DNA of 29,850 bases from CG2-30-68-42 sp037440385. Its GTDB lineage: Bacteria; Pseudomonadota; Gammaproteobacteria; Burkholderiales; Rhodocyclaceae. Positions 1 through 6,573 of this stretch are shown here, in pieces. Where the stretch lies: assembly GCA_037440385.1 (NCBI GenBank), contig JBBIUI010000022.1, positions 1 to 29,850 on the forward strand, given 5' to 3'. Below the pieces are notes generated by a model that was not told the DNA's origin, searched no databases, and saw only the letters and a list, made by a program, of their open reading frames with translations. Both the position numbers and the translations under genes were made by a program. Position 1 is the first letter of the stretch; each line of letters opens with the position of its first letter.

Positions 1-1
1 C

Positions 2-202
2 GCAGTGGCCGCGCTCACCGCGGCCCAGATCGCTTCCGGCGCCCTCGCGGTGCGCCTGGGCCTGCCGCTCGCCGCGGCGGCCGCACACAACCTGCTCGCC
101 GCGCTGCTCGTTTGCGCCGCCGTCGCGCTCGCCGGCGCGCGCAGCACGGGGCGAGTCCCGGCCCGCGCCGACGTCAGTGGCTCGTGCCCTCCGAGCGGGT
201 GA
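2..202 (+). CDS. C-terminal fragment of a CtaA/Cox15-like heme A synthase family membrane protein (partial, 5' end outside window)
   Basis: An open frame enters from the left edge and stops at 200-202. The visible residues form two hydrophobic stretches joined by a short turn. The pattern is a Gln, then GLPLA, then AHNLLAALL, which resembles the last two membrane helices of CtaA/Cox15 proteins; in these the His of the AHN-type motif lies in a helix near a heme site. CtaA-type proteins convert heme O to heme A in the inner membrane. The tail after the last helix is short and polar. Its end overlaps convergently with the 3' end of nirN by 29 bases. Only about 66 codons are present, so the family call rests on a short stretch; another polytopic membrane protein is possible. 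Confidence 0.5.
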   Translation, partial: AVAALTAAQIASGALAVRLGLPLAAAAAHNLLAALLVCAAVALAGARSTGRVPARADVSGSCPPSG

Positions 203-1733
203 TCTTGTTGTACAGGTTGTACTTGCCGACCGGCTTGCGCGCCGGCAGCCGCTTGACTTCCCGCAGCGTGACGGCGTCATAGACGATCAGCGCGCCGTCG
301 TCCTCCCACAGGCTCGCCAGCGCGTACCGGCCGTCGCGCGTGAACTCGACGTGGGCCAGCGTCTTCCCCGGCTCCGGCCGCAGGCTCGCGACGACCTCCA
401 GCGTGAGCTTGTCGATGACGGTCAGCGTGTCGCGGTTGCCAGAGCACAATTCCGAATCGACCCACGCATAACGGCTGTTCTCGTGCGAGCGGATGAAGAA
501 GCCGGGTCCGGGCGTGGGGATCTGGCGTATCGTCTTCCAGTCGCGCACGTCGATGATGCTGACCACGCCCTCGCGCAGGTTGGGAGTCGCGAGCACGGTG
601 CGGCCGTCGCGCTTCCACGTGATGCCCGAGCCCAGATGCGGCATGCCGGGCAGATCGAGATCGGCGATCTTGCGACGCACGTCCAGGTTGACGACCTGCC
701 CGCGGGCGCCCGCGCGCGAGGCGCCGACGAGCGCCGAATAGTCCGCGGTGAAGAAGAAGTCGTCGAGATAGTCCTCGAGCGGCGTGCGCCGCACGTTGAG
801 GAAGCCCGGCACGAAGGCGCCTTCCTTCGACCTGAAGTCGTGGATCATGCCGGCCGGGATTTCTTCGGCCTTCGGGTCGTAGCTGATCTCCCACAGCTCG
901 CGGATGTCCTTCAGCGCGGCGACGAAGCTGTGGCGCGGTGCCGCGTCATAGACCGCGGACACCCGCGAACTGCCGCGCCCGTTCCGGCCGGTCACCTCGA
1001 TCAGCTTGATCAGGTTCAGCTCGCCGTCGAGCAGGGCCAGCGTGTGCGGATAGTAGTTCGCGACCGCGACGTAGCGTCCGTCCGCCGACACCGCGACGTT
1101 GCGCGTGTTGATGCCCGCGCGGATCTCGGTGACGACCTTCAGGTTCCACAGGTCGAACTTGGTGATCCAGCCGTCGCGCGACGCGAAGAACACGTAGCGG
1201 CCGTCCGGCGTGAACTTGGGCCCGCCGTGCAGCGCATAGCGCGACGGGAAGCGGAAGATCGGCTCGAGCCGGTCGCCGTCGAGCACGCTGACGTGGTGGT
1301 CGAGCGCCTCGACGACGATGAACAGGTTCATCGGGTCGGCATCGAACTGCGGGTGCGCGGGCAGGCTGCCGGGAGCGAAATAGACGACGCGGGAGGCCCG
1401 GATCTCGGCTTCGCCCCACACCGGAGCGGGCACGACCGGCGTGTAGATCCACTGCGCCAGCGCCTCGATCTGCGCGCCGCTGAGCACCTGCCCGAAGCCC
1501 GCCATCTGGGTCGCCGGCCGCCCTGCGCGGATGACCTCGATCGCCGCCGGCCGCTTGAGCCGTTCCAGGCTCTCGGGCAGCAGCGCCGGCCCCTGGCCGC
1601 CCAGCCGGTCGGCGCCGTGGCACTTGGCGCAATGCTCCTGGTAGAGCGGCGCGACGCCGGTCGGGGCGCCGGCGTGCGAGCCCGCGGCGAGCACGACCGC
1701 GGTGAGCGCGGCCGCGACGGACACCCGCGTCAT
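174..1733 (-). CDS. nirN: NirN, c-type cytochrome with d1-type propeller (dihydro-heme d1 dehydrogenase)
   Basis: This 519-residue protein begins with a signal peptide (MTRVSVAAALTAVVLAAG) and so is periplasmic. Next comes a small cytochrome c domain with the heme-binding motif CAKCHG near residue 35 and a candidate Met ligand in TQMAGFGQVLS. The rest, from about residue 125, is an eight-bladed heme d1 propeller with repeats such as FTPDGRYVFFASRDG and VSADGRYVAVANYYP. NirN is a NirS paralogue that carries out the last step of heme d1 synthesis, oxidation of dihydro-heme d1, and passes the cofactor on to NirS. The chosen ATG overlaps the nirJ stop by four bases (ATGA); an upstream in-frame extension reads through nirJ and lacks a signal peptide. 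It is the last gene of the nir operon. NirS itself is ruled out because a better match lies at 6574-8304. Confidence 0.9.
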   Translation of the reverse strand: MTRVSVAAALTAVVLAAGSHAGAPTGVAPLYQEHCAKCHGADRLGGQGPALLPESLERLKRPAAIEVIRAGRPATQMAGFGQVLSGAQIEALAQWIYTPVVPAPVWGEAEIRASRVVYFAPGSLPAHPQFDADPMNLFIVVEALDHHVSVLDGDRLEPIFRFPSRYALHGGPKFTPDGRYVFFASRDGWITKFDLWNLKVVTEIRAGINTRNVAVSADGRYVAVANYYPHTLALLDGELNLIKLIEVTGRNGRGSSRVSAVYDAAPRHSFVAALKDIRELWEISYDPKAEEIPAGMIHDFRSKEGAFVPGFLNVRRTPLEDYLDDFFFTADYSALVGASRAGARGQVVNLDVRRKIADLDLPGMPHLGSGITWKRDGRTVLATPNLREGVVSIIDVRDWKTIRQIPTPGPGFFIRSHENSRYAWVDSELCSGNRDTLTVIDKLTLEVVASLRPEPGKTLAHVEFTRDGRYALASLWEDDGALIVYDAVTLREVKRLPARKPVGKYNLYNKITRSEGTSH

Positions 1734-2938
1734 GGCGCAGCGCCGCGGGCGGCACGTCCTCGCGGGCAGGGCGTCAGCGCGAGCCGCTCGCCGCCTTCCG
1801 CCACGCCGATCTCGGCATCGGTCAGATAGCAGCCGGGATCCTCGGCCCACGGATCACCGCTGACCTGCTCGGCGCGCACGCGGGTGTTGCCGCCGCAGAT
1901 GTCGAAGTACGCGCACGCACCGCAGCGCCCCTTGACCGCACGCGGGCGCGCCTTCAGCCCGGCCATCAGCGGGTCGGAGCGGTCCATCCAGATCTGCGAG
2001 AAAGGCCGCTCGAGCACGTTGCCCAGCGTGTGATGCCACCACATCGTGTCGGGATGCACGTTGCCGACGTTGTCGATGTTCGCGACATTCACGCCCGAGG
2101 CGTTCCCGCCCCATTGCGCGAGCTTCGCGCGCAGATGCCCTTCGACCTGCGCAAAGCGGCCGCGCGCCCAGTGCAGCAGATAGACGCCGTCGGCGTCGTT
2201 GTTGCCGCTGGTGACCTCCTTGCGCAGGCCGCGCCGCCGCCAGTCGAGGCAGGTGTCGAACAGCAGCTCCATCGCCCGGCGCGTCAGCGCGAAATGCGCA
2301 TCGTCGCCTCGATTGCGGTTGCCGCGTCCCGCGTAGTTCAGGTGCGAGAAATAAAAGCGGTCGACGCGCTCGCGTTCGATCAGCCGCAGCAGGCCCGGCA
2401 GGTCCCCGCCGTTGTCGCGCGTCAGCGTGAAGCGCACGCCGACCTTGATGCCCGCGTCGCGGCACAGCCGGATGCCCGCGAGCGAACGGTCGAACGCGCC
2501 GGCCATGCGCCGGAAACGGTCGTGCGTGGCACCCAGGCCGTCGAGGCTCACGCCCACGTAATCGAAGCCGACCTCGGCGATGCGTCCGATGTTCGACTCG
2601 TCGATCAGCGTGCCGTTGGACGACAGGCCGACGTAGAAACCCATCGATTTCGCTCGGCCGGCCAGTTCGAACAGATCCGGCCGCAGCAGCGGCTCGCCGC
2701 CCGACAGGATCAGCACCGGCACGTGGAAGGCCGCGAGGTCGTCCATGACGGCGCACGCTTGCCGCGTCGAAAGCTCCCCCGGAAAGTCCTTGTCCGCCGA
2801 GATCGAGTAACAATGCTTGCAGGTGAGATTGCAGCGGCGCACGAGGTTCCAGATCACCACCGGTCCGCGCGGCTCGCGCCGTTCGGCGAGCGGCGTGGGG
2901 CGCACGATCTCGTCGATGTACTGGCTGATCCGGAACAT
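1730..2938 (-). CDS. nirJ: NirJ, radical SAM enzyme of heme d1 biosynthesis
   Basis: This 402-residue cytoplasmic radical SAM protein has the cluster motif CNLTCKHCYS near residue 36 and the SAM-binding glycine motif LSGGEPLLRPD near residue 79. A C-terminal SPASM-type segment contains CGACAYFDICGGNTR for an auxiliary Fe-S cluster. NirJ removes two propionate side chains from the didecarboxysiroheme intermediate to create the oxo groups of heme d1. The start is supported by a strong GAGGAGG ribosome site. The gene sits 9 bases after nirH and overlaps nirN by four bases, consistent with one transcript. Related SPASM enzymes such as AhbC/AhbD and PqqE share the fold, but the position between nirH and nirN makes NirJ the clear choice. 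Confidence 0.95.
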   Translation of the reverse strand: MFRISQYIDEIVRPTPLAERREPRGPVVIWNLVRRCNLTCKHCYSISADKDFPGELSTRQACAVMDDLAAFHVPVLILSGGEPLLRPDLFELAGRAKSMGFYVGLSSNGTLIDESNIGRIAEVGFDYVGVSLDGLGATHDRFRRMAGAFDRSLAGIRLCRDAGIKVGVRFTLTRDNGGDLPGLLRLIERERVDRFYFSHLNYAGRGNRNRGDDAHFALTRRAMELLFDTCLDWRRRGLRKEVTSGNNDADGVYLLHWARGRFAQVEGHLRAKLAQWGGNASGVNVANIDNVGNVHPDTMWWHHTLGNVLERPFSQIWMDRSDPLMAGLKARPRAVKGRCGACAYFDICGGNTRVRAEQVSGDPWAEDPGCYLTDAEIGVAEGGERLALTPCPRGRAARGAAP

Positions 2939-2947
2939 CCCCCCTCC

Positions 2948-3445
2948 TCAGGCCACGATGCGCAGGCCGGTCTTCTTCAGCATGCGGCTGCTGTAGAGCA
3001 CGTCGCGCGCGCGGCACTCGGCGCCGAGCAGCGCGGCGATCCGCGCGGCCTTTTCCTCGACCTCGCCGCGGCTCTTGCCATGCACCATCGCGAACAGGTT
3101 GTACGGCCACTCGGGCAGGCAGCGCGGGCGATGATAGCAGTGGGTGACGAAGTCGAGCGCCGCGACGCGCCCGCCGAGCTCGTCGATGCGAGCGTCGGGC
3201 ACGTCCCACACCGTCATGCCGTTGGCCGTGTAGCCGAGCGCGTAGTGGTTCGGCACGGCCGCGATGCGCCGAATGACGCCGGCATCGAGCAGGCGCTGCA
3301 TCCGTGCCATCACCTCGCCGCCGGTCATCCCCAGCTCCTGCGCCAGCCGCTCGTAGGGCCGCGGCACCAGCGGAAGTCCCGCCTGGGTGGCAACGATCAG
3401 GCGGCGGTCGTGCGCATCGAGCGCAAACGGCTCGTCCGGCGTCAC
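2948..3445 (-). CDS. nirH: NirH, Lrp/AsnC-family siroheme decarboxylase subunit
   Basis: This 165-residue protein has a winged-helix N-terminal half (ALDAHDRRLIVATQAGLPL) and a ferredoxin-like AsnC half with YALGYTANGMTVWDVPD and LPEWPYNLFAMVHGKSR. These features mark the NirL/NirH branch of the siroheme decarboxylase family; the proteins are enzymes, not regulators. NirD, L, G and H together decarboxylate siroheme to 12,18-didecarboxysiroheme for heme d1. The start is a GTG whose first bases overlap the nirG stop (GTGA). The frame stays open far upstream, but that part is only the shadow of nirG. The next gene, nirJ, begins 9 bases downstream. Assignment to NirH rather than a second NirL rests on position after nirG. 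Confidence 0.85.
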   Translation of the reverse strand: MTPDEPFALDAHDRRLIVATQAGLPLVPRPYERLAQELGMTGGEVMARMQRLLDAGVIRRIAAVPNHYALGYTANGMTVWDVPDARIDELGGRVAALDFVTHCYHRPRCLPEWPYNLFAMVHGKSRGEVEEKAARIAALLGAECRARDVLYSSRMLKKTGLRIVA

Positions 3446-3906
3446 GCCGCGAGCTCCAGGCCGACGAAATACTCCTCGAGCTTCGGAAACCGGAAGACGG
3501 CGAGACCGGTCTCGCGTTCGATGCGCGCGATGCAGCGATCGGCTTCTTCCCGCGTCTCGGTGGCCAGCACGAACCACATGTTGAAGGCATGTTCGCGGCG
3601 GTAGTTGTGCGCGACCTCGGCAGCCGCATTCACGCACGCGGCCACGCGCCCGTAGTCCGCTTCGGGTACGCGAAGCGCCGCGAGCAGCAGCACCCCGCCG
3701 ATGCGCTCGACGTTGAACAGCGGCCCGAAGCGGGTCAGCACCCGTTCGTCCAGCATCCGCCGCAGCCGGTCGATCAGCTCCTGCTCGGTCATGCCGAGCG
3801 AGGCGGCCGCGACCCGGTAGGGTTGCTCGCACACGGGCAGCCCGCGCTGCAGCGCGTTGACGATCGCGCGGTCGCGCTCATCGATCCCGCGGTCGCGCTC
3901 ATCCAT
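3442..3906 (-). CDS. nirG: NirG, Lrp/AsnC-family siroheme decarboxylase subunit
   Basis: This protein of 154 residues belongs to the NirD/NirG branch of siroheme decarboxylases. It has an N-terminal helix-turn-helix-like part, the conserved VAHNYRREHAFNMWFVLAT segment near residue 100, and a C-terminal FRFPKLEEYFVGLEL close. It acts with NirDL and NirH in the cytoplasm on siroheme. The ATG overlaps the nirDL stop by eight bases. The first 15 residues are unusual: MDERDRG and IDERDRA are encoded by two copies of a 21-base direct repeat (3862-3903), so the native N-terminus may have been shorter. No promoter is visible within the tight gene array. Confidence 0.87.
   Translation of the reverse strand: MDERDRGIDERDRAIVNALQRGLPVCEQPYRVAAASLGMTEQELIDRLRRMLDERVLTRFGPLFNVERIGGVLLLAALRVPEADYGRVAACVNAAAEVAHNYRREHAFNMWFVLATETREEADRCIARIERETGLAVFRFPKLEEYFVGLELAA
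3862..3903 (-). repeat. 21-base tandem direct repeat at the nirDL/nirG junction
   Basis: Two adjacent 21-base units, 3862-3882 and 3883-3903, differ at one base. They encode the repeated DERDR segment of NirG, and the upstream unit also contains the nirDL stop codon. The pattern suggests a recent in-frame slippage duplication. Confidence 0.85.
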
Positions 3907-4891
3907 GGACACTGGCCTGGGAATCGAAATAGCGTGCGCCGCGCTGCTTGAAACAACGGCGACTGAACAGCACCGCACCGGCGAAGGCGTGCAGGCCGTG
4001 ACGGTCGCGCAGCGCCGCGATCGCGCCTTCCACTTCGAGCCGCGTGCGTCCGTGCAGCATGCAGAACAGGTTGTACGGCCACTGCGGCGGATGGCGCGAG
4101 CGCCGGTAGCACAGCGTCACGCCCGCCTCGGCCGCGAGCGCCGCGCCCAGGTCGTCGACGCGCTCATCGGGTACGTCCCAGACCGCCATCGCATTGGCCG
4201 CATACCCCAGCGCCCGGTGACGCACGACCACGCCGAGGCGCTTGACCACGCCCTCGGCCTGCCAGCGCGCGAGCGTCGCGAGCACCTGCTCTTCACGCAT
4301 CCCGGCCTTCATCGCGAGCCGCACATAGGGCCGGGGCACCAGATCGAAGCCGCGTTCGAGCGCCGCGAGCAGCCGCCGTTCGTCCGCATCCGGCACGAAT
4401 CGCCCGCCCGAACGCGACGCGGGCCGCGCCGCATGCGGGGCCCGCGGCCCGGTCATGTCGAATCCCAGATCGATGTGGTATTCCTCCACCAGCGGCAGCG
4501 CCAGGACCCGGCAACCGGTCTCCCGCCCGATCCGCTCCAGCGTGTCGCCGAGGCGCGCTTGCGATCCGGCGGTCGCGACGAACCACAGGTTGAACCGGTG
4601 CTCGCGTTCGTAGTTGTGGTTGACGCCGTCATGCGCGCTGACCAGCGCCGCGATGCGCGACAGTTCCGGCGCCGGCGCGGCAAGGCAGGCGAGCGTGGAG
4701 GCGCCCACCGAGCGCGGCGCGAATACCGCTCCGATGCGGCTCACCGCGCCCGATGCGGCCAGCCTGCGCAATCGGCGCAGCACGCTCGCCTCGTCGGTGC
4801 CGATCCGCGCGGCGAGTTCGCGGTACGGCTCCGGCACCAGCGGAAAAGAGCGCTGGAAATCGTTCAGCAGCCTGAAATCGAGTTCCGGCAT
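3899..4891 (-). CDS. nirD: NirDL fusion, two-domain siroheme decarboxylase
   Basis: This 330-residue protein contains two successive Lrp/AsnC-type units. The first, residues 1 to about 150, is NirD-like (FPLVPEPYRELAARIG, VNHNYEREHRFNLWFVAT, LPLVEEYHIDLGF). A Pro/Arg-rich linker leads to a second, NirL-like unit from about residue 170 (FDLVPRPYVRLAMKAGM, ALGYAANAMAVWDVPDE, PPQWPYNLFCMLHGRTR). Such NirDL fusions are known from other denitrifiers, whereas Pseudomonas aeruginosa encodes the halves separately. The enzyme decarboxylates siroheme in heme d1 synthesis. The ATG lies one base after the nirF stop; the open frame further upstream is only the shadow of nirF. The stop overlaps nirG. Separate nirG and nirH genes follow. 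Confidence 0.92.
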   Translation of the reverse strand: MPELDFRLLNDFQRSFPLVPEPYRELAARIGTDEASVLRRLRRLAASGAVSRIGAVFAPRSVGASTLACLAAPAPELSRIAALVSAHDGVNHNYEREHRFNLWFVATAGSQARLGDTLERIGRETGCRVLALPLVEEYHIDLGFDMTGPRAPHAARPASRSGGRFVPDADERRLLAALERGFDLVPRPYVRLAMKAGMREEQVLATLARWQAEGVVKRLGVVVRHRALGYAANAMAVWDVPDERVDDLGAALAAEAGVTLCYRRSRHPPQWPYNLFCMLHGRTRLEVEGAIAALRDRHGLHAFAGAVLFSRRCFKQRGARYFDSQASVHG

Positions 4892-4892
4892 G

Positions 4893-6071
4893 TCAGAACC
4901 CGATGCGCGCCGCGCGCGAAGTGAAGAAGATGCCGCTCGGGCTCTCGGCCTCGATCGTCGCGACCGGGGCCAGCGTCGCCGTGTCGTAGATCGCGACCCG
5001 GTCGTCGTCGCGCGCCGACAGCCACACCTGCTCGCCTCGCGCGGTGAACTCCATGTGCAGCACCGCGCGGCCCGGCTGCAGATTCGCGACGATCTTGCCG
5101 GCCAGCGTGTCGTAGACCTGCACCCAGCCGTTGTCGGGCAGCGCAAAATTGATCCACACCTGGCGCGCGTCGGGCCGCGCGATGACGAACACCGGCTGGC
5201 CCCTGACCGGGATGCGCCCGACCTCCTGCCACGTTTCGGTATCGACCACCAGCACCTCGTGGCGTCCCACCGCGGGAAGATACGCGTTGCGCCCCGCGAT
5301 CGCCCAGCCGCGCAGGTGCGGCATCTTGAACACCGGCAGCTTCTGCTCGCCGTGCCCGTAATTCGGCAGGATGCGGCGCACACCGAGTTCGGGCCGCCAC
5401 AGGTCGAGCGCCGCGACGCCGTCTTCGCCGAACAGCCCCGCCAGGTAGTATCGGCCCTGCGGCGTCACCAGGCCGTCATAGGGTTGAGCGCCCGCGCCGC
5501 GAAAGCGCGTCACGCGCGGATGGCGCGGGTCCGCGAGATCGGCCGTCCAGATCTCGCCCGCGTCATACAGCGCGAACACGAACTTGTTTCCGGGCGCATC
5601 GGCCAGGCCGACCACCTTCGAGCGCCGGCTGCCGTCGCCGTAGGTCGCCGGGACGTCGGCGAGCTGCTCCAGCGTACCGGCATCGAACACCTTGATGCCG
5701 CCGGGATCGTAGTTCTGCGCGACCACGAACCGCCCGTCCTGCGAGATCGAGCCGCCGATCGAGTTGCCCGCCTGCAGGACGCGCCGCACGACGGTGCGGG
5801 TGAGCAGGTCGACCTTGGTCAGCCCGCCGTCGCGCCCGAACACGAATGCGTAGCGCGCATCGCGCGAGAACACGACATGGGCATGGGACAGATCGCCGAG
5901 GCCCTCGACGCGGCCCAGCGCCGCGCGCGCGGTGGTGTCGACGACGACGAGGCTTCCGGACGCCCGTTCGACGACGACGCCGAGATCCCCGGTTCCGCGA
6001 AGCCGCGCGCCGCCGCCCGCGCAGCCGGCGAGCACCGCACAGGCCGCCACGAGGAGCGCGCCGCGCTTCAT
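4893..6071 (-). CDS. nirF: NirF, periplasmic lipoprotein with d1-type propeller
   Basis: This 392-residue protein has a lipoprotein signal peptide: a charged start, a hydrophobic core and the lipobox LAGC, with Cys at about residue 16. It should therefore be anchored to the periplasmic membrane face. The remainder is a d1-type beta-propeller with repeats such as FSRDARYAFVFGRDGG and SQDGRFVVAQNYDPGG, but no CxxCH motif; this separates it from NirS and NirN. NirF is needed for heme d1 maturation and binds a d1 precursor together with NirN and NirS. The chosen ATG overlaps the nirC stop by four bases (ATGA) and starts exactly at the signal peptide. nirDL follows one base after its stop. Confidence 0.92.
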   Translation of the reverse strand: MKRGALLVAACAVLAGCAGGGARLRGTGDLGVVVERASGSLVVVDTTARAALGRVEGLGDLSHAHVVFSRDARYAFVFGRDGGLTKVDLLTRTVVRRVLQAGNSIGGSISQDGRFVVAQNYDPGGIKVFDAGTLEQLADVPATYGDGSRRSKVVGLADAPGNKFVFALYDAGEIWTADLADPRHPRVTRFRGAGAQPYDGLVTPQGRYYLAGLFGEDGVAALDLWRPELGVRRILPNYGHGEQKLPVFKMPHLRGWAIAGRNAYLPAVGRHEVLVVDTETWQEVGRIPVRGQPVFVIARPDARQVWINFALPDNGWVQVYDTLAGKIVANLQPGRAVLHMEFTARGEQVWLSARDDDRVAIYDTATLAPVATIEAESPSGIFFTSRAARIGF

Positions 6072-6430
6072 CGTGCCGGGAAACCGGCTTTCAGCGAATC
6101 GACGATCCATGCCGCTTCATCCTCGGTCAGCAGGCTGCGCCATGGCGGCATCGGCGTGCCCGGCCGCCCTCCCAGCACGGTCGCGACCAGCGCCTCGCGC
6201 GGCTTGTCGCGCAGTGCTTCGGCAGTGAGCGCCGGGCCGAGTCCGCCGCGCAGCGTCATGCCATGGCAGGCGCCGCAATCCTGGCGCACGAGCCTTACCA
6301 GCGCCCGTGTACGCAATGCATCGGCCGCGGCCGGCGCAGCGCAGGCCGTCGCCGCATCGGCGGCGAGTGCCGTGCCCGCGAGCAGCGCGAACCAGCGATG
6401 GCGTTTCCGGGGATCCACCGGCGCAAGCAT
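6068..6430 (-). CDS. nirC: NirC, small periplasmic c-type cytochrome
   Basis: This is a monoheme cytochrome c of about 120 residues. It has a signal peptide rich in basic residues (DPRKRHRWFALLAG), the heme motif CGACHG, and a likely Met ligand in RPGTPMPPW. NirC supplies electrons for heme d1 maturation or to NirS. The start is uncertain: an ATG at 6454, the ATG at 6430 used here, and a GTG at 6418 all precede the signal peptide, and none has a clear ribosome site. The FNR-like box at 6454-6467 overlaps the most upstream ATG, which argues for a later start. The stop overlaps nirF by four bases. nirM-type cytochrome is less likely, because these proteins are close to mature cytochrome c551 in sequence and usually precede nirC. 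Confidence 0.85.
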   Translation of the reverse strand: MLAPVDPRKRHRWFALLAGTALAADAATACAAPAAADALRTRALVRLVRQDCGACHGMTLRGGLGPALTAEALRDKPREALVATVLGGRPGTPMPPWRSLLTEDEAAWIVDSLKAGFPAR

Positions 6431-6453
6431 GCTTGCGGGCGCAGCCGCGCGCA

Positions 6454-6467
6454 TTGATGTCCGTCAA
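6454..6467 (-). promoter_or_regulatory. FNR/DNR-like box upstream of nirC
   Basis: The sequence TTGATGTCCGTCAA matches the FNR/DNR consensus TTGAT-N4-ATCAA at 9 of 10 positions. It lies between the nirS terminator hairpins and the nirC signal peptide. A class II promoter here would start transcription near 6419, just before the GTG at 6418. It may drive nirCFDLGHJN separately from nirS. No good -10 element was confirmed. Confidence 0.45.
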
Positions 6468-6513
6468 TCGGGCACCGGGGCTGCGGACGGCCCGCGGACA
6501 CCGCAACGACGAA

Positions 6514-6534
6514 ACGGGGGCGCGAGGCCCCCGT
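6514..6534 (-). terminator. Second hairpin after nirS (possible attenuating terminator)
   Basis: Perfect 8-base arms at 6514-6521 and 6527-6534 enclose a 5-base loop. On the minus strand the stem is followed by TTTCGTCGTT, a loose T-rich tract. It lies downstream of the stronger hairpin at 6546-6565. Confidence 0.5.
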
Positions 6535-6545
6535 CGGAAAATGCA

Positions 6546-6565
6546 GGCCGGGCGATCGCCCGGCC
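6546..6565 (-). terminator. Rho-independent-type terminator directly after nirS
   Basis: A perfect 20-base GC-only palindrome (apart from a central AT) begins about 8 bases after the nirS stop codon and is followed on the minus strand by TGCATTTTCC. This is the usual stem-plus-T-run arrangement. It would lower transcription of the maturation genes relative to nirS. Confidence 0.65.
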
Positions 6566-6573
6566 GATGTGCG

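Noticed and set aside
177..1829. Long plus-strand open frame antisense to nirN
   Set aside because: Arg/Asp/Val-rich low-complexity translation typical of the antisense of a high-GC gene; the minus strand encodes a clear NirN.
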